A model generated the notes under the pieces. The model did no database searches and had not been told where the DNA came from. It saw only the letters and a list, made by a program, of their open reading frames with translations. Of a DNA stretch of 42,746 nt, positions 7,079-15,525 are shown piece after piece. The DNA is from an uncultured bacterium (GTDB taxonomy: Bacteria; Verrucomicrobiota; Kiritimatiellia; CAIKKV01; CAITUY01): assembly GCA_903958395.1 (NCBI GenBank), contig CAJBSZ010000152.1, forward strand, positions 1 through 42,746. Direction: 5' to 3'. Made by a program: the position numbers and the translations under genes. Numbering within the stretch: the first letter of the stretch is position 1; each line of letters starts with the position of its first letter.

Positions 7079-9387
7079 AGTCCGTTTGTTCCAGCATTCG
7101 ATTCGTCCTGTATGCCGGCTGCGTCGGGGGAAGCCTTTTTTTTGCGCGACCGTGTTGCGCCCTTGATGCCGCCGAACAGCTCCAATTCGCCGATGGTCTT
7201 TATGCGCGCGGGATGTGGGATACGGCGCTGAAGGAATACCAGGCCTTCCTGGTTCAGAATCCCGATAAAAAAACGGGGAGTGAGGCGGTTTATTACCGCA
7301 TGGGCGAGAGTTTCAGGGCGCTGGGGCGGATCCCGGAGGCCGACGCGGCCTATCAGCGGGCCTATGACGATTATCCCAATGGCGAATTCCATTACCGGGC
7401 CGGCCTGCGCCGTGCGGAATTCCTGGAGCAGGCGGGACAAGGGACGGAGCAGGTTCAGCTTCTCGTGGCCATGCTGGCCTCCACCCCGCCGCCGGATCTC
7501 GGCTCCGCCTGCCGCTACTCGCTGGGCGCCGCGCTTGAGAAGCAGGGAAAGATCACCGAGGCGGTCGAAGCCTATGAGGCGGTGGTGAAGAAATATCCGG
7601 GCACTCCCTTTGTGTCGTATGCCGCCCTTGCCCTGGCCGGCTTGGATCGCAAGGCAGGAGGCGGCCGCAGCGCCGAACTCTACCGGTTGGCGGCCACGAA
7701 TGCGGCCACCCCGCAGGTCGGGGCCGAAGCCTTGTTTCAATTGGGTGATTTTTATTTCGGGCGCAAGGAGTATGAGCAGAGCGCCCGCGCGTATGAACAG
7801 TTGGCGGCGCAGTATCCGGCCGATGGCCGGGTTGCCGAGGCCCGGCTCCAGCAGGCTTGGGCCCTGTATCATGCCCGGCGGTTTTCGGAGGCCCTTCAGC
7901 TTTGCGTCGCGGGGAGGACCGAGGCGTGGTTGTATCTCAAGGGGAATTGCGAACGGCAGCTTTTGAAAAACGACGAAGCAGCGGCCACCTATGCCGAGCT
8001 TTTGAAGGCGTACCCGCAGGGTGCCATGGCCGGTAGCGCCGCGTATGAGCGGGCCCTGGCGTTTTTTAAGCTGGGCCGGTTCCAGGAGGCGATTGATCAG
8101 GCCAGGGGCCTGACGGCTAACGAGAAGATCCGGCGGGATGTGTACTGGCTTCTGGCGGAATCCTGTGCTTCCGTGAAGGATGAGGATGGAGCGGTTCAGA
8201 ATTACCGGCTTCTGGTGGAGCAGTATCCGGGGTCGCCGCTGGCGGGTGACGCCCTGTACAGGCTGGCCCATGGGTTGCAGAAGAAGGGCGATTTCCTGCA
8301 GGCCTCGGAACTGTTCGGGCGGCTGGCTTCCGAATTTCCAACGCATGACCTGGCGGCGCAGGCGGTTTTTGCCCAGGCCTCATGTTTGGGCAAGGCGCAG
8401 AAGCACGAACAGGCTGTGGCCGCTTATGCCCGGCTGGTGGAGAAATTTCCGAAGTGTCCCTTTGTCGAGGATTCGCTTTATCAGAAGGCCACCGTGGAGA
8501 CCTTCCTTCGCCGTGACGCCCGGGCGCTGGAAACCTGGCACGATCTGCTGAGCCGCTTTCCGGCAACCAAATACGGGGCCGATGCCCGGTTCTGGAACGG
8601 AGTGCTCCTGGAAGAAAACGGAAAGTATGAGGACGCTGAGGCGGCGTTCCGGGCCGCGCTGAATGCGGTCCCTCCGCCTTCGGAAGAACTGGTTCAGCGG
8701 GCCCGGTTTCGACTGGCGCTGGTATTGCAGCGGCGTGGAGGGAAGTCTGGTGAGGCGGCGAATTTGTTGCAGGGACTGATGGCGACGCCGATGCGTGATA
8801 AATTCCAGCCCGAATTGGCGGAGTGGCTTGCGGATTACCAGATTGGCCAGCGTGACTATGGCGCGGCGGCGGTGGATGCCGACTGGCTGGCGACCCGGGC
8901 GACATCCGATAACTGGCGCCAGATTGCCTGGTGTCTCAAGGGTAAGGCGCTACTGGGGCAGGGGAAGAACGAGGAAGCCCGGCAGGCGTTCGAGCGGGTT
9001 GTGGGAATCGATTTCAAGAGCCAGGCCCTGGCGGAGGCCTGGTTGAAGCTGGGCGGCTTAACCCTGGCGGCGGGGGATGCGGCGAAGGCGAAGCGTGCGT
9101 TCGAGGAAGCGGCCACGCTGGCAGCCTCCGATACGCTGCTGCCGATCCGGGTTCAGGCGTATGCCGGGATCGGGCGGGCACTGAAGGCCCAGGGTGATTC
9201 TGCCGGGGCCTCGCGTCATTTCCTGAGCGTGGCCGTGCTGTTCGACGACCCGACGCTGGTGCCCGAATGCCTGTATGAGGCCGCGCAGTCGTTTGCCGCC
9301 ATGGGGCGCAAGGACGATGCCGAAAAAGCAAAGAAGGAATTGCTGGATCGCTACCCGGAAAGCGAATGGGCCCGGAAAGTGAAATGA
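7075..9387 (+). CDS. Periplasmic tetratricopeptide-repeat protein
   Basis: 770 residues from GTG 7075, which overlaps the exbD stop (GTGA). The resulting N-terminus is a convincing signal peptide (about 25 residues ending FFARPCCA), whereas a start at 7009 would bury it behind 22 poor residues. The mature part is almost entirely tandem TPR or TPR-like helical pairs of about 34-37 residues, with repeated A-x-x-x-Y and YP motifs such as AVEAYEAVVKKYPGTPF and AVAAYARLVEKFPKCPF. No catalytic motif is present. It should be a periplasmic scaffold. In Tol-Pal loci the TPR protein CpoB/YbgF plays a comparable role, but this protein is about three times longer and no tolB or pal is nearby. The likely partners are the ExbB/ExbD/vWA products. 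Confidence 0.85.
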   Translation: MKSVCSSIRFVLYAGCVGGSLFFARPCCALDAAEQLQFADGLYARGMWDTALKEYQAFLVQNPDKKTGSEAVYYRMGESFRALGRIPEADAAYQRAYDDYPNGEFHYRAGLRRAEFLEQAGQGTEQVQLLVAMLASTPPPDLGSACRYSLGAALEKQGKITEAVEAYEAVVKKYPGTPFVSYAALALAGLDRKAGGGRSAELYRLAATNAATPQVGAEALFQLGDFYFGRKEYEQSARAYEQLAAQYPADGRVAEARLQQAWALYHARRFSEALQLCVAGRTEAWLYLKGNCERQLLKNDEAAATYAELLKAYPQGAMAGSAAYERALAFFKLGRFQEAIDQARGLTANEKIRRDVYWLLAESCASVKDEDGAVQNYRLLVEQYPGSPLAGDALYRLAHGLQKKGDFLQASELFGRLASEFPTHDLAAQAVFAQASCLGKAQKHEQAVAAYARLVEKFPKCPFVEDSLYQKATVETFLRRDARALETWHDLLSRFPATKYGADARFWNGVLLEENGKYEDAEAAFRAALNAVPPPSEELVQRARFRLALVLQRRGGKSGEAANLLQGLMATPMRDKFQPELAEWLADYQIGQRDYGAAAVDADWLATRATSDNWRQIAWCLKGKALLGQGKNEEARQAFERVVGIDFKSQALAEAWLKLGGLTLAAGDAAKAKRAFEEAATLAASDTLLPIRVQAYAGIGRALKAQGDSAGASRHFLSVAVLFDDPTLVPECLYEAAQSFAAMGRKDDAEKAKKELLDRYPESEWARKVK

Positions 9388-9409
9388 AATCAAACCGATC
9401 TGACAGATT

Positions 9410-11230
9410 ATGACCACTCCATCACGAAACCTGAGCTTCCGTCGCAAGAACCAGCCCTTGGGGGCGATGGAGATCGTGCGGCAATTGCACCGGCGGCACA
9501 TGGTTTGGTATGGCATTGCCATATTGGTCTCGGTGTTGTTGCATCTGTTGCTGATCTTGTTTATGCCCGGAATCAGCGCGTACAAGATTGCGCCGGGTCG
9601 GTCGGGTGAGCGGCCGATTTCACTCCGGCTCGAGAACGTCAAGGCGGTTTCGGAAGCTCCCGAGTCGGATCGGCGCCCGCCGAAGTTCAAGCCTGAGACC
9701 GCAAAGGGCGCGACGGTTGCCGGCGAGATTGACGCGGAGATGACGACCATTCGACGGTCCCTGGACGAATCCTCGGTGGAGCCGAGGCAGGTGGGGGCGG
9801 GGCTCCTGATCGGGGAGCAGCACACGCTGACTGAGCCCGCTCAGGTGGATCGTCCGGTGTGGGAGCCGCGACAGGAAATCCTGAGCATCAACCAGAAAAT
9901 CGTGAAGGAGGATGCCACTATCAATCGGCCTAGACGGACTGTTCAGAGTGTGCCGCGCGAACAGAACGGAGTCGATATCGCAGCCCCTGCGAGCCGGGAC
10001 GCCTTGGAGCGGGGGATATCATCAACCGGCGTCTATTACCTGGTGGAGGACCCGTCCCAATTCACCTGGGGACGGAGCATACCGGCCGGAGCGGGGTTGA
10101 GCGGGGTGGCGAGGGATGTCCAACCCCCGAAAACAATGCTTCAGGAGGAGCCTCGGAAACTGGCGGACGAGGATCGCAACCGCATCACCATTCTCAAGGC
10201 CCTGGAGAAATACCTCAAGGCGGATGTGTATCTCTACCGGTCGCCGACGGATCCTCTTTATGATTACTGCCGGATTGAGATCACGCGGCGGAAAGCGGAT
10301 CTGTTGCCGGTTCTGGCAAAGGATCTGTTGCTGGTTCAGGACGGCTCTGCCAGCATCACCGAACAGAAACTCCGTTTCTGCCGGGAGGGGATGCTCAAGG
10401 CGCTTGACCTGCTGGCGCCGGGCGACCGGTTCAATGTCGTCGAATTCCGGGACTCGGTCTCGCGATGCTTCGAAACCTGGGCAGCGGTGAACCCGGATAC
10501 CCTGCAACAAGCGCGCGAATTTATCGGGCGTATGGAGTCGGTGGGGAACACGGATATCTTTGATTCCCTGAAGGAGCTTCTGGCGACGTCGCGTCAGTCG
10601 GGTCGGCCGGTGATCTTAATGGTGGTGAGCGATGGGGTGGCCACGGCGGGGTTGACCGATCACTCGTTGATCATTGAGGCGTTCAGTCAGGCGAACCGCG
10701 GGGCGGTCTCGGTCTTTACGGTGGGAACCTATCCCGGGGTTAATGCCTATCTTCTCGATCTTTTGAGTTTTCGTAACCGGGGCGACACGTTTGTAGTGAA
10801 GACAGGGCGGTGGGATATTCCCGCTGTGATTGAGGCGCGGGTTCGTGAGGTGAGTCGTCCGGTCTTGTCGGATGTGCGCTTCCGGTTCTCGGGGCAGACC
10901 TATTGCGAGGCGTATCCGGTGTTGACGGCGAACCTCTACATGGACCGTCCGCTGGTGCTGTTCGGACGGGTTCCGCGGAACACGCGGAAACTGGTTTTCC
11001 AGGCGACCGGTCAGGCGGCGGATATCCAGTGCGATATGGTGTTTGACCTGGATCTGGCGAAGGCGCTGGGCGGTGAGGCGGATATCCGGACGCAATGGGC
11101 CTGGCAGCGGGCGTATTTCCTGATTGGCGAACACAACCGCATGAAACAGCCCGGCGTCCTTACCGAGTTGAAAACCCTGGGCAAGACCTACGGCATCAAG
11201 GTTCCCTACCGGAACGAGTGGGGACAATAA
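9410..11230 (+). CDS. TonB/TolA-like transmembrane protein with a von Willebrand factor A domain
   Basis: 606 residues. The N-terminus is cytoplasmic and basic, followed by one transmembrane helix at about 33-52. The helix and its flank fit the TonB/TolA SHLS pattern (S-x3-H-x6-L-x3-S): Ser41, His45, Met52 replacing Leu, Ser56. A disordered Pro/Arg/Glu-rich region to about residue 240 resembles a TonB linker. A vWA domain follows with a MIDAS DGSAS (Asp311, Ser313, Ser315), a Thr in GNTDIFDSL and SDGVATAG. The C-terminus (WAWQRAYFLI...KTYGIKVPY) resembles the end of inter-alpha-inhibitor-type vWA proteins. As last gene after exbB-exbD-TPR it is the probable motor-driven partner, though no canonical TonB C-terminal domain is seen. 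The stop lies 15 nt from the convergent SpoIIE gene. Confidence 0.8.
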   Translation: MTTPSRNLSFRRKNQPLGAMEIVRQLHRRHMVWYGIAILVSVLLHLLLILFMPGISAYKIAPGRSGERPISLRLENVKAVSEAPESDRRPPKFKPETAKGATVAGEIDAEMTTIRRSLDESSVEPRQVGAGLLIGEQHTLTEPAQVDRPVWEPRQEILSINQKIVKEDATINRPRRTVQSVPREQNGVDIAAPASRDALERGISSTGVYYLVEDPSQFTWGRSIPAGAGLSGVARDVQPPKTMLQEEPRKLADEDRNRITILKALEKYLKADVYLYRSPTDPLYDYCRIEITRRKADLLPVLAKDLLLVQDGSASITEQKLRFCREGMLKALDLLAPGDRFNVVEFRDSVSRCFETWAAVNPDTLQQAREFIGRMESVGNTDIFDSLKELLATSRQSGRPVILMVVSDGVATAGLTDHSLIIEAFSQANRGAVSVFTVGTYPGVNAYLLDLLSFRNRGDTFVVKTGRWDIPAVIEARVREVSRPVLSDVRFRFSGQTYCEAYPVLTANLYMDRPLVLFGRVPRNTRKLVFQATGQAADIQCDMVFDLDLAKALGGEADIRTQWAWQRAYFLIGEHNRMKQPGVLTELKTLGKTYGIKVPYRNEWGQ

Positions 11231-11245
11231 AGCCGAAGCCGGTGT

Positions 11246-12976
11246 TCAGGGTTTTCCTGCGGGAAATTCAGAGACTTCGGCGATGACGAGGCAGACATCG
11301 TCATCAAACCCCGAGGTGGTGGCAAAGGATTCGGCATCGGTCACCATGGCGGGTAGCAGGAGTCCGGGCGGCGAGTCAAGATGGCGCCGGGCGCTTTCAT
11401 AGAGCCGTTCCGTTCCGTATTCCTCCCGATTCGCCCCCTCGACTTCCGTGATACCATCGGTGTAGATAAGAACCCCGTCGCCGGATTCCAGTGGAAGTTC
11501 GGATGTTCGATAAACATGTTTGTCAAGAATCCCGAGGGCGGGTCCGAGTGGTTCCGGATTCGTGCGCAAGGGCGCGACAGACCGGCGGATGGGGTTGATC
11601 AGAAGGGGGGTTGGATGGCCGGCATCGCTGAACGTCAGTCGTCTGGCGTGAAGGTCGAAAAGGACGTAGGACGCCGAGACGAACATGAATTCCTGGGCAT
11701 CACGAAGGATGGTCATGAATTCCCGGTTCATGCGGGACAGGAACAGGCCCGGATTGGTTGCGATGGGTTTGAACTCCTCCATCATGCTCCGGATAATGGC
11801 GGTGATCAGGGCGGCCCGCATTCCGTGTCCCATCACGTCGCACACGAAAAGCCCGGCTTGGTGATCGGAAATGGGAAGGATGTGGAAGAAGTCACCCCCC
11901 AGCGCGGCGCTGGGCCGGTAGAAATGGTTGAATTTCAACAAGCTTTCCTCCGGGGATGTTTCCGCGGGAAAGGTTGGAAAGGTTTTTGGAAGAAGGGCGA
12001 GCTGGACTTCCCTCGCCATGTCGAGGTCGGCTTCCATTTCGCTGTTCCGGATGCGGAGCTGTTCGGCATACTGCTCACGCTGGGCTTCCGCCCGCTTGCG
12101 TTCGGTGACATCATTGAGCGAGAGGACAATGCCGATCAATTCGTCGTCGGTATTGAAGTTTGCAGTGGCGGCGGCCTGGACATAGAAGGTGGAGCCGTCG
12201 GTCCGGCGCGCCTCGACTTCCTGGCACCAGGCCTCCCCGGTTGCCGCCCGGTCTGTGATAGCGGAGCCGAGGTCAGGATTACTGAACAAATCAGAGAGGG
12301 ACAGTTTTTGCGCAGCGTCCTGGTTTTCGATACCCCACATACGCAGGGCCATCGGGTTCCCGTATATCAGGCGTGATTGAAGATCGGCGATGGCGATGCC
12401 GCTTCCAGCCAACTGGATGGCGGTGTGCTCGGTGCGCAACTGTTCTTCCGCCTGCCGGCGCAGCGTGATGTCCCGGACGAAGAAGCACAGGTAGTCCTGG
12501 CCGGAAAGAAAAAGGCGATTGATCGCGGTTTCGGCGGGGAACACCGATCCGTCCTTGCGGACAAAAAATGACTGGAGCAGCACGAAGCGGGTATTGGCCA
12601 GATTTTCCCGGATCATGGGCAGAAGGGTTTCGTCCGCGCCGTAAAGCAGATCGAAAACTTCCATGCGGCAGAGGTCGTCGTGTTCGTGGCCGAGAAACTG
12701 GCTGAGGCGGACATTGACATCCACGATCCGGCCGGAATAATCCGTGATGACGGCGCCATCGTAGACATTCTGAAGGAGTTGCTGGAAATCCGAGTCGCCG
12801 ACCATGCTGCTGCTGGCTTTGGCCTTTGTGATCCGGATGATCGGGCGGCGGGGGACCGCGGCCGCCCGGCCCAGTTTCTTGTCCTCAAGAAGGTCGGGCG
12901 TCAGGTCGATGCGCATGGTGCGCGAACTCTCCCGGGCAACCGAAGACGACGGGTTGTTCGATTCTGTTTTTTCCAT
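11246..12976 (-). CDS. PAS-PAS-SpoIIE (PP2C-type) serine phosphatase
   Basis: 576 residues. Two PAS sensor domains (about 62-172 and 180-295, each ending in a PAC-like segment such as FFVRDITLRRQAEEQL), a coiled-coil linker (295-330) containing AREVQLALLPK, and a SpoIIE-type PP2C domain (345-570). The metal-binding aspartates are in LGGDFF (Asp362), CDVMGHGM (Asp380) and YTDGITE, so it looks catalytically intact. Such proteins dephosphorylate anti-sigma-factor antagonists in partner-switching pathways, but no STAS or anti-sigma gene is in the window. The start at 12976 is chosen because GGAG lies about 13 nt upstream; an extension to 13060 would add 28 unlikely residues. It is a single-gene unit, with a possible promoter at 13008-13036. 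Confidence 0.9.
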   Translation of the reverse strand: MEKTESNNPSSSVARESSRTMRIDLTPDLLEDKKLGRAAAVPRRPIIRITKAKASSSMVGDSDFQQLLQNVYDGAVITDYSGRIVDVNVRLSQFLGHEHDDLCRMEVFDLLYGADETLLPMIRENLANTRFVLLQSFFVRKDGSVFPAETAINRLFLSGQDYLCFFVRDITLRRQAEEQLRTEHTAIQLAGSGIAIADLQSRLIYGNPMALRMWGIENQDAAQKLSLSDLFSNPDLGSAITDRAATGEAWCQEVEARRTDGSTFYVQAAATANFNTDDELIGIVLSLNDVTERKRAEAQREQYAEQLRIRNSEMEADLDMAREVQLALLPKTFPTFPAETSPEESLLKFNHFYRPSAALGGDFFHILPISDHQAGLFVCDVMGHGMRAALITAIIRSMMEEFKPIATNPGLFLSRMNREFMTILRDAQEFMFVSASYVLFDLHARRLTFSDAGHPTPLLINPIRRSVAPLRTNPEPLGPALGILDKHVYRTSELPLESGDGVLIYTDGITEVEGANREEYGTERLYESARRHLDSPPGLLLPAMVTDAESFATTSGFDDDVCLVIAEVSEFPAGKP

Positions 12977-13007
12977 AATGTCCGCGCTCCTACGACATTT
13001 CAGACTT

Positions 13008-13036
13008 ACACTATCACGGGACGGCGGTGGAAACAA
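13008..13036 (-). promoter_or_regulatory. Possible promoter of the SpoIIE phosphatase gene
   Basis: On the minus strand TTGTTT (13036-13031), a 17-nt spacer and TAGTGT (13013-13008). Only four of six bases match in the -35 and three of six in the -10, so this is a weak call. It is correctly placed about 30 nt upstream of the chosen start at 12976. Confidence 0.3.
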
Positions 13037-13129
13037 GAGTGGCCATGACTGACCCTTCACATCTATTTTCTGGCTTCAGGCGGCGAAATTCAATAGTCTT
13101 CGACCGCGTTTTTAGGAGGCAACCAAAAG

Positions 13130-14422
13130 ATGATTCTACGTTATACCCGCCCGGAAATGGGCACGATCTGGTCGGATGAAAATAGATTTTCCGTGTGGCT
13201 CAAAATTGAGATTCTAGCCTGCGAGGCCATGAATAAACTGGGGGTCGTTCCGGCCGCAGACCTGAAGCGGATCAAGGATCGCGCCGCCTTCAGCGTCAAG
13301 CGCATCAATAAAATCGAGGCGAAGGTCAATCATGATGTCATCGCGTTCCTGACCAATGTTGCGGAACATGTCGGCCCCTCTTCCCGGTTTATCCACCGGG
13401 GCCTGACCAGTTCTGATGTGCTCGACACCGCTCTGGCGGTTCAGATGCTTCAGGCGGTGGACATCCTGATTGCCGATGTGAAGGCGGTCCGCAAGGCAGC
13501 GGCCGCGAAAGCCCGGAAATTCAAGTATACGCCCATGATCGGCCGCAGCCACGGCGTTCATGCCGAGCCGATCACCTTTGGATTGAAAATGGCGCTCATG
13601 TATGACGAATTCGGGCGGGCCCTGACACGCCTTGAGGCGGCACGCGCTATCATCCGGGTTGGCCAGCTTTCGGGCGCGGTCGGAACCCACGCCCACATTG
13701 ATCCTTTTGTTGAAAAGTATGTCTGCGGCAAGCTTGGCCTCAAGCCTGCGGCGATTTCAACCCAGGTTCTTCAGCGCGACCGCCATGCCGAATACATGTC
13801 GGCCCTGGCCCTGGTGGGTGCCTCGGTGGATCGGTGGGCCACGGAATTCCGGCATCTGCAACGAACCGAGGTGCTGGAGGTTGAGGAATATTTCGGCAAG
13901 GATCAGAAGGGTTCCTCGGCGATGCCCCACAAGAAAAACCCTATCACGGGAGAGAAGCTGTGCGGATTGGCCCGGCTGCTTCGCGGAAACCTCGTCGCTG
14001 CCCTTGAAAATGTGGCCCTGTGGCATGAGCGGGATATCTCCCACTCTTCCGTGGAGCGGGTGATTCTGCCTGATAGTACCATTGCCTTGGATCATATGCT
14101 GGTGAATCTGGAGAAGTTGGTCCGGAACCTGGTGGTATCGCCCGTGCGGATGAAGGAAAATCTGGATATGACTCACGGGTTGATCCATTCGCAGCAGGTG
14201 TTGTTGATGCTGACCCAGGTGGGCTTTACCCGGGAACAGGCTTATCGCATGGTTCAGCGTCATGCTATGGCCGCCTGGGAGACGCGACAGAGCCTGCGCG
14301 GACTGATTGAGACCGATTCCGAGATCATGGAAAAGGTGACCGCCTCCGACCTCGATAAGGTTTTCGACCTGGGTGTTCATTTTCGGGATGTGGCAAGGAC
14401 GTTTAAGGCCGTGGGGCTGTGA
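13130..14422 (+). CDS. purB: Adenylosuccinate lyase
   Basis: 430 residues, the typical length. Catalyses two fumarate eliminations in purine synthesis: SAICAR to AICAR, and adenylosuccinate to AMP. Superfamily signature GSSAMPHKKNP begins at residue 261; other conserved stretches are RFIHRGLTSSDVLDTA, IGRSHGVHAEPITFG (catalytic His) and SGAVGTHAHIDP. It starts at ATG 13130 with a perfect AGGAGG at 13114-13119. I see no convincing promoter in the 153-nt gap from the divergent phosphatase gene. purM follows 40 nt downstream, so a small purine operon is likely. Confidence 0.96.
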   Translation: MILRYTRPEMGTIWSDENRFSVWLKIEILACEAMNKLGVVPAADLKRIKDRAAFSVKRINKIEAKVNHDVIAFLTNVAEHVGPSSRFIHRGLTSSDVLDTALAVQMLQAVDILIADVKAVRKAAAAKARKFKYTPMIGRSHGVHAEPITFGLKMALMYDEFGRALTRLEAARAIIRVGQLSGAVGTHAHIDPFVEKYVCGKLGLKPAAISTQVLQRDRHAEYMSALALVGASVDRWATEFRHLQRTEVLEVEEYFGKDQKGSSAMPHKKNPITGEKLCGLARLLRGNLVAALENVALWHERDISHSSVERVILPDSTIALDHMLVNLEKLVRNLVVSPVRMKENLDMTHGLIHSQQVLLMLTQVGFTREQAYRMVQRHAMAAWETRQSLRGLIETDSEIMEKVTASDLDKVFDLGVHFRDVARTFKAVGL

Positions 14423-14462
14423 GCCATTGAAGAATGTGATTTCAAGAGAGGACGCGACGTTT

Positions 14463-15509
14463 ATGAGTAAGAAAGTTGTGAAGCGGGCGAAATCGGCGTA
14501 TGCGGCGGCTGGAGTCGACATTGATTCAAAAATGAACGGGATTGCTTCCATCAAGAAAATGGTGAAGGCCACGCGAACCGCCGGGGTGCTTAACGAAATC
14601 GGATCCTTCGGTGGTTTTTTCGCCTCGCCTGGGAAGGATAAGATCCTGGTGGCCAGCACGGATGGCGTCGGCACCAAGCTTAAGATCGCCGCCATGGCGC
14701 GACGGCATGACACGGTCGGGCAGGATATCGTCAATCATTGCGTGAATGACATCCTTGTCCAGGGTGCCACGCCCCTGTTCTTCATGGACTATGTTGGTAT
14801 TTCCAAGTTCGAAGGCTGGATCTTTGAGCAGGTTGTCAGCGGGCTCTGCAAAGCCTGCCGCGAAAATGGCTGTGCCCTGCTTGGCGGGGAGACGGCGGAA
14901 ATGCCCGGGCTCTATCCTCCCAGCGAGTATGACTTAGTTGGAACCATTGTCGGCGTGGTCGGCCGTCGCGAGGTGATCACGGGGAAAACCATCCGGCCCG
15001 ACGATGTCATGATCGGACTTCCCTCCTCCGGGCTCCATACCAATGGGTATTCCCTGGCGCGTAAGGTGGTTTTTGAAACCGGCAAGCTAAAGCTCTCTGA
15101 TGTCTTGCCCGGCACCCGCAAAACGGTGTCCGAAATTCTTCTGGCGGTTCACAAGAGCTATCTCAAGCCGGTCACCACCCTGATGAAGTCTGTGAAAATC
15201 CGGGGCATGGCTCACATCACCGGCGGGGGATTCCCGGACAACGTGCCACGGGTATTGCCCGCGACGGTGAATGCTGTTTTTGACCGGAGTTCATGGGCGA
15301 TCCCTGAGATTTACCAGTTCATCCAGAAGGTGGGCAAGGTTGACCGGGAGGAAATGTACCGGGTGTTTAACATGGGTATCGGCATGGTGGTAGTGGTACG
15401 CAAGCAGGATGTCGAGAAGTCCCTCGCGGTGCTGAAAAAAGCAGGCGAGAAACCCGTGCTGATTGGCTGGATTGAAAAAGGCAACCGGAAGGTGCGGCTG
15501 ATCAACTGA
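14463..15509 (+). CDS. purM: Phosphoribosylformylglycinamidine cyclo-ligase (AIR synthetase)
   Basis: 348 residues. ATP-dependent closure of the imidazole ring, converting FGAM to AIR in purine synthesis. Motifs: STDGVGTKLKIA, the substrate/ATP segment DIVNHCVNDILVQGATPLFF, GGETAEMPGLYP, GLPSSGLHTNGYSLAR and HITGGGFPDN. ATG 14463 is chosen because AGAGAGGA lies about 10 nt upstream and it places the conserved AYAAAGVDIDSK at the family's usual distance; an upstream in-frame ATG at 14373 lies inside purB. It is related in fold to HypE, encoded at 25592-26602. The stop is 1 nt before a possible GTG start of the next gene. Confidence 0.96.
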   Translation: MSKKVVKRAKSAYAAAGVDIDSKMNGIASIKKMVKATRTAGVLNEIGSFGGFFASPGKDKILVASTDGVGTKLKIAAMARRHDTVGQDIVNHCVNDILVQGATPLFFMDYVGISKFEGWIFEQVVSGLCKACRENGCALLGGETAEMPGLYPPSEYDLVGTIVGVVGRREVITGKTIRPDDVMIGLPSSGLHTNGYSLARKVVFETGKLKLSDVLPGTRKTVSEILLAVHKSYLKPVTTLMKSVKIRGMAHITGGGFPDNVPRVLPATVNAVFDRSSWAIPEIYQFIQKVGKVDREEMYRVFNMGIGMVVVVRKQDVEKSLAVLKKAGEKPVLIGWIEKGNRKVRLIN

Positions 15510-15525
15510 TGTGACCGGGAGGCGG

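Noticed and set aside
7006-8346. 446-codon open frame antisense to the TPR gene
   Set aside because: The plus-strand gene has a signal peptide and repeated TPR motifs; the minus frame is an artefact of codon bias.
12977-12993. Sequence before the SpoIIE gene resembling a dispersed 'GGAATGTCCGCGCTCC'-like repeat
   Set aside because: Only a short fragment matches my memory of such repeats and there is no inverted arm, so I do not call an element.
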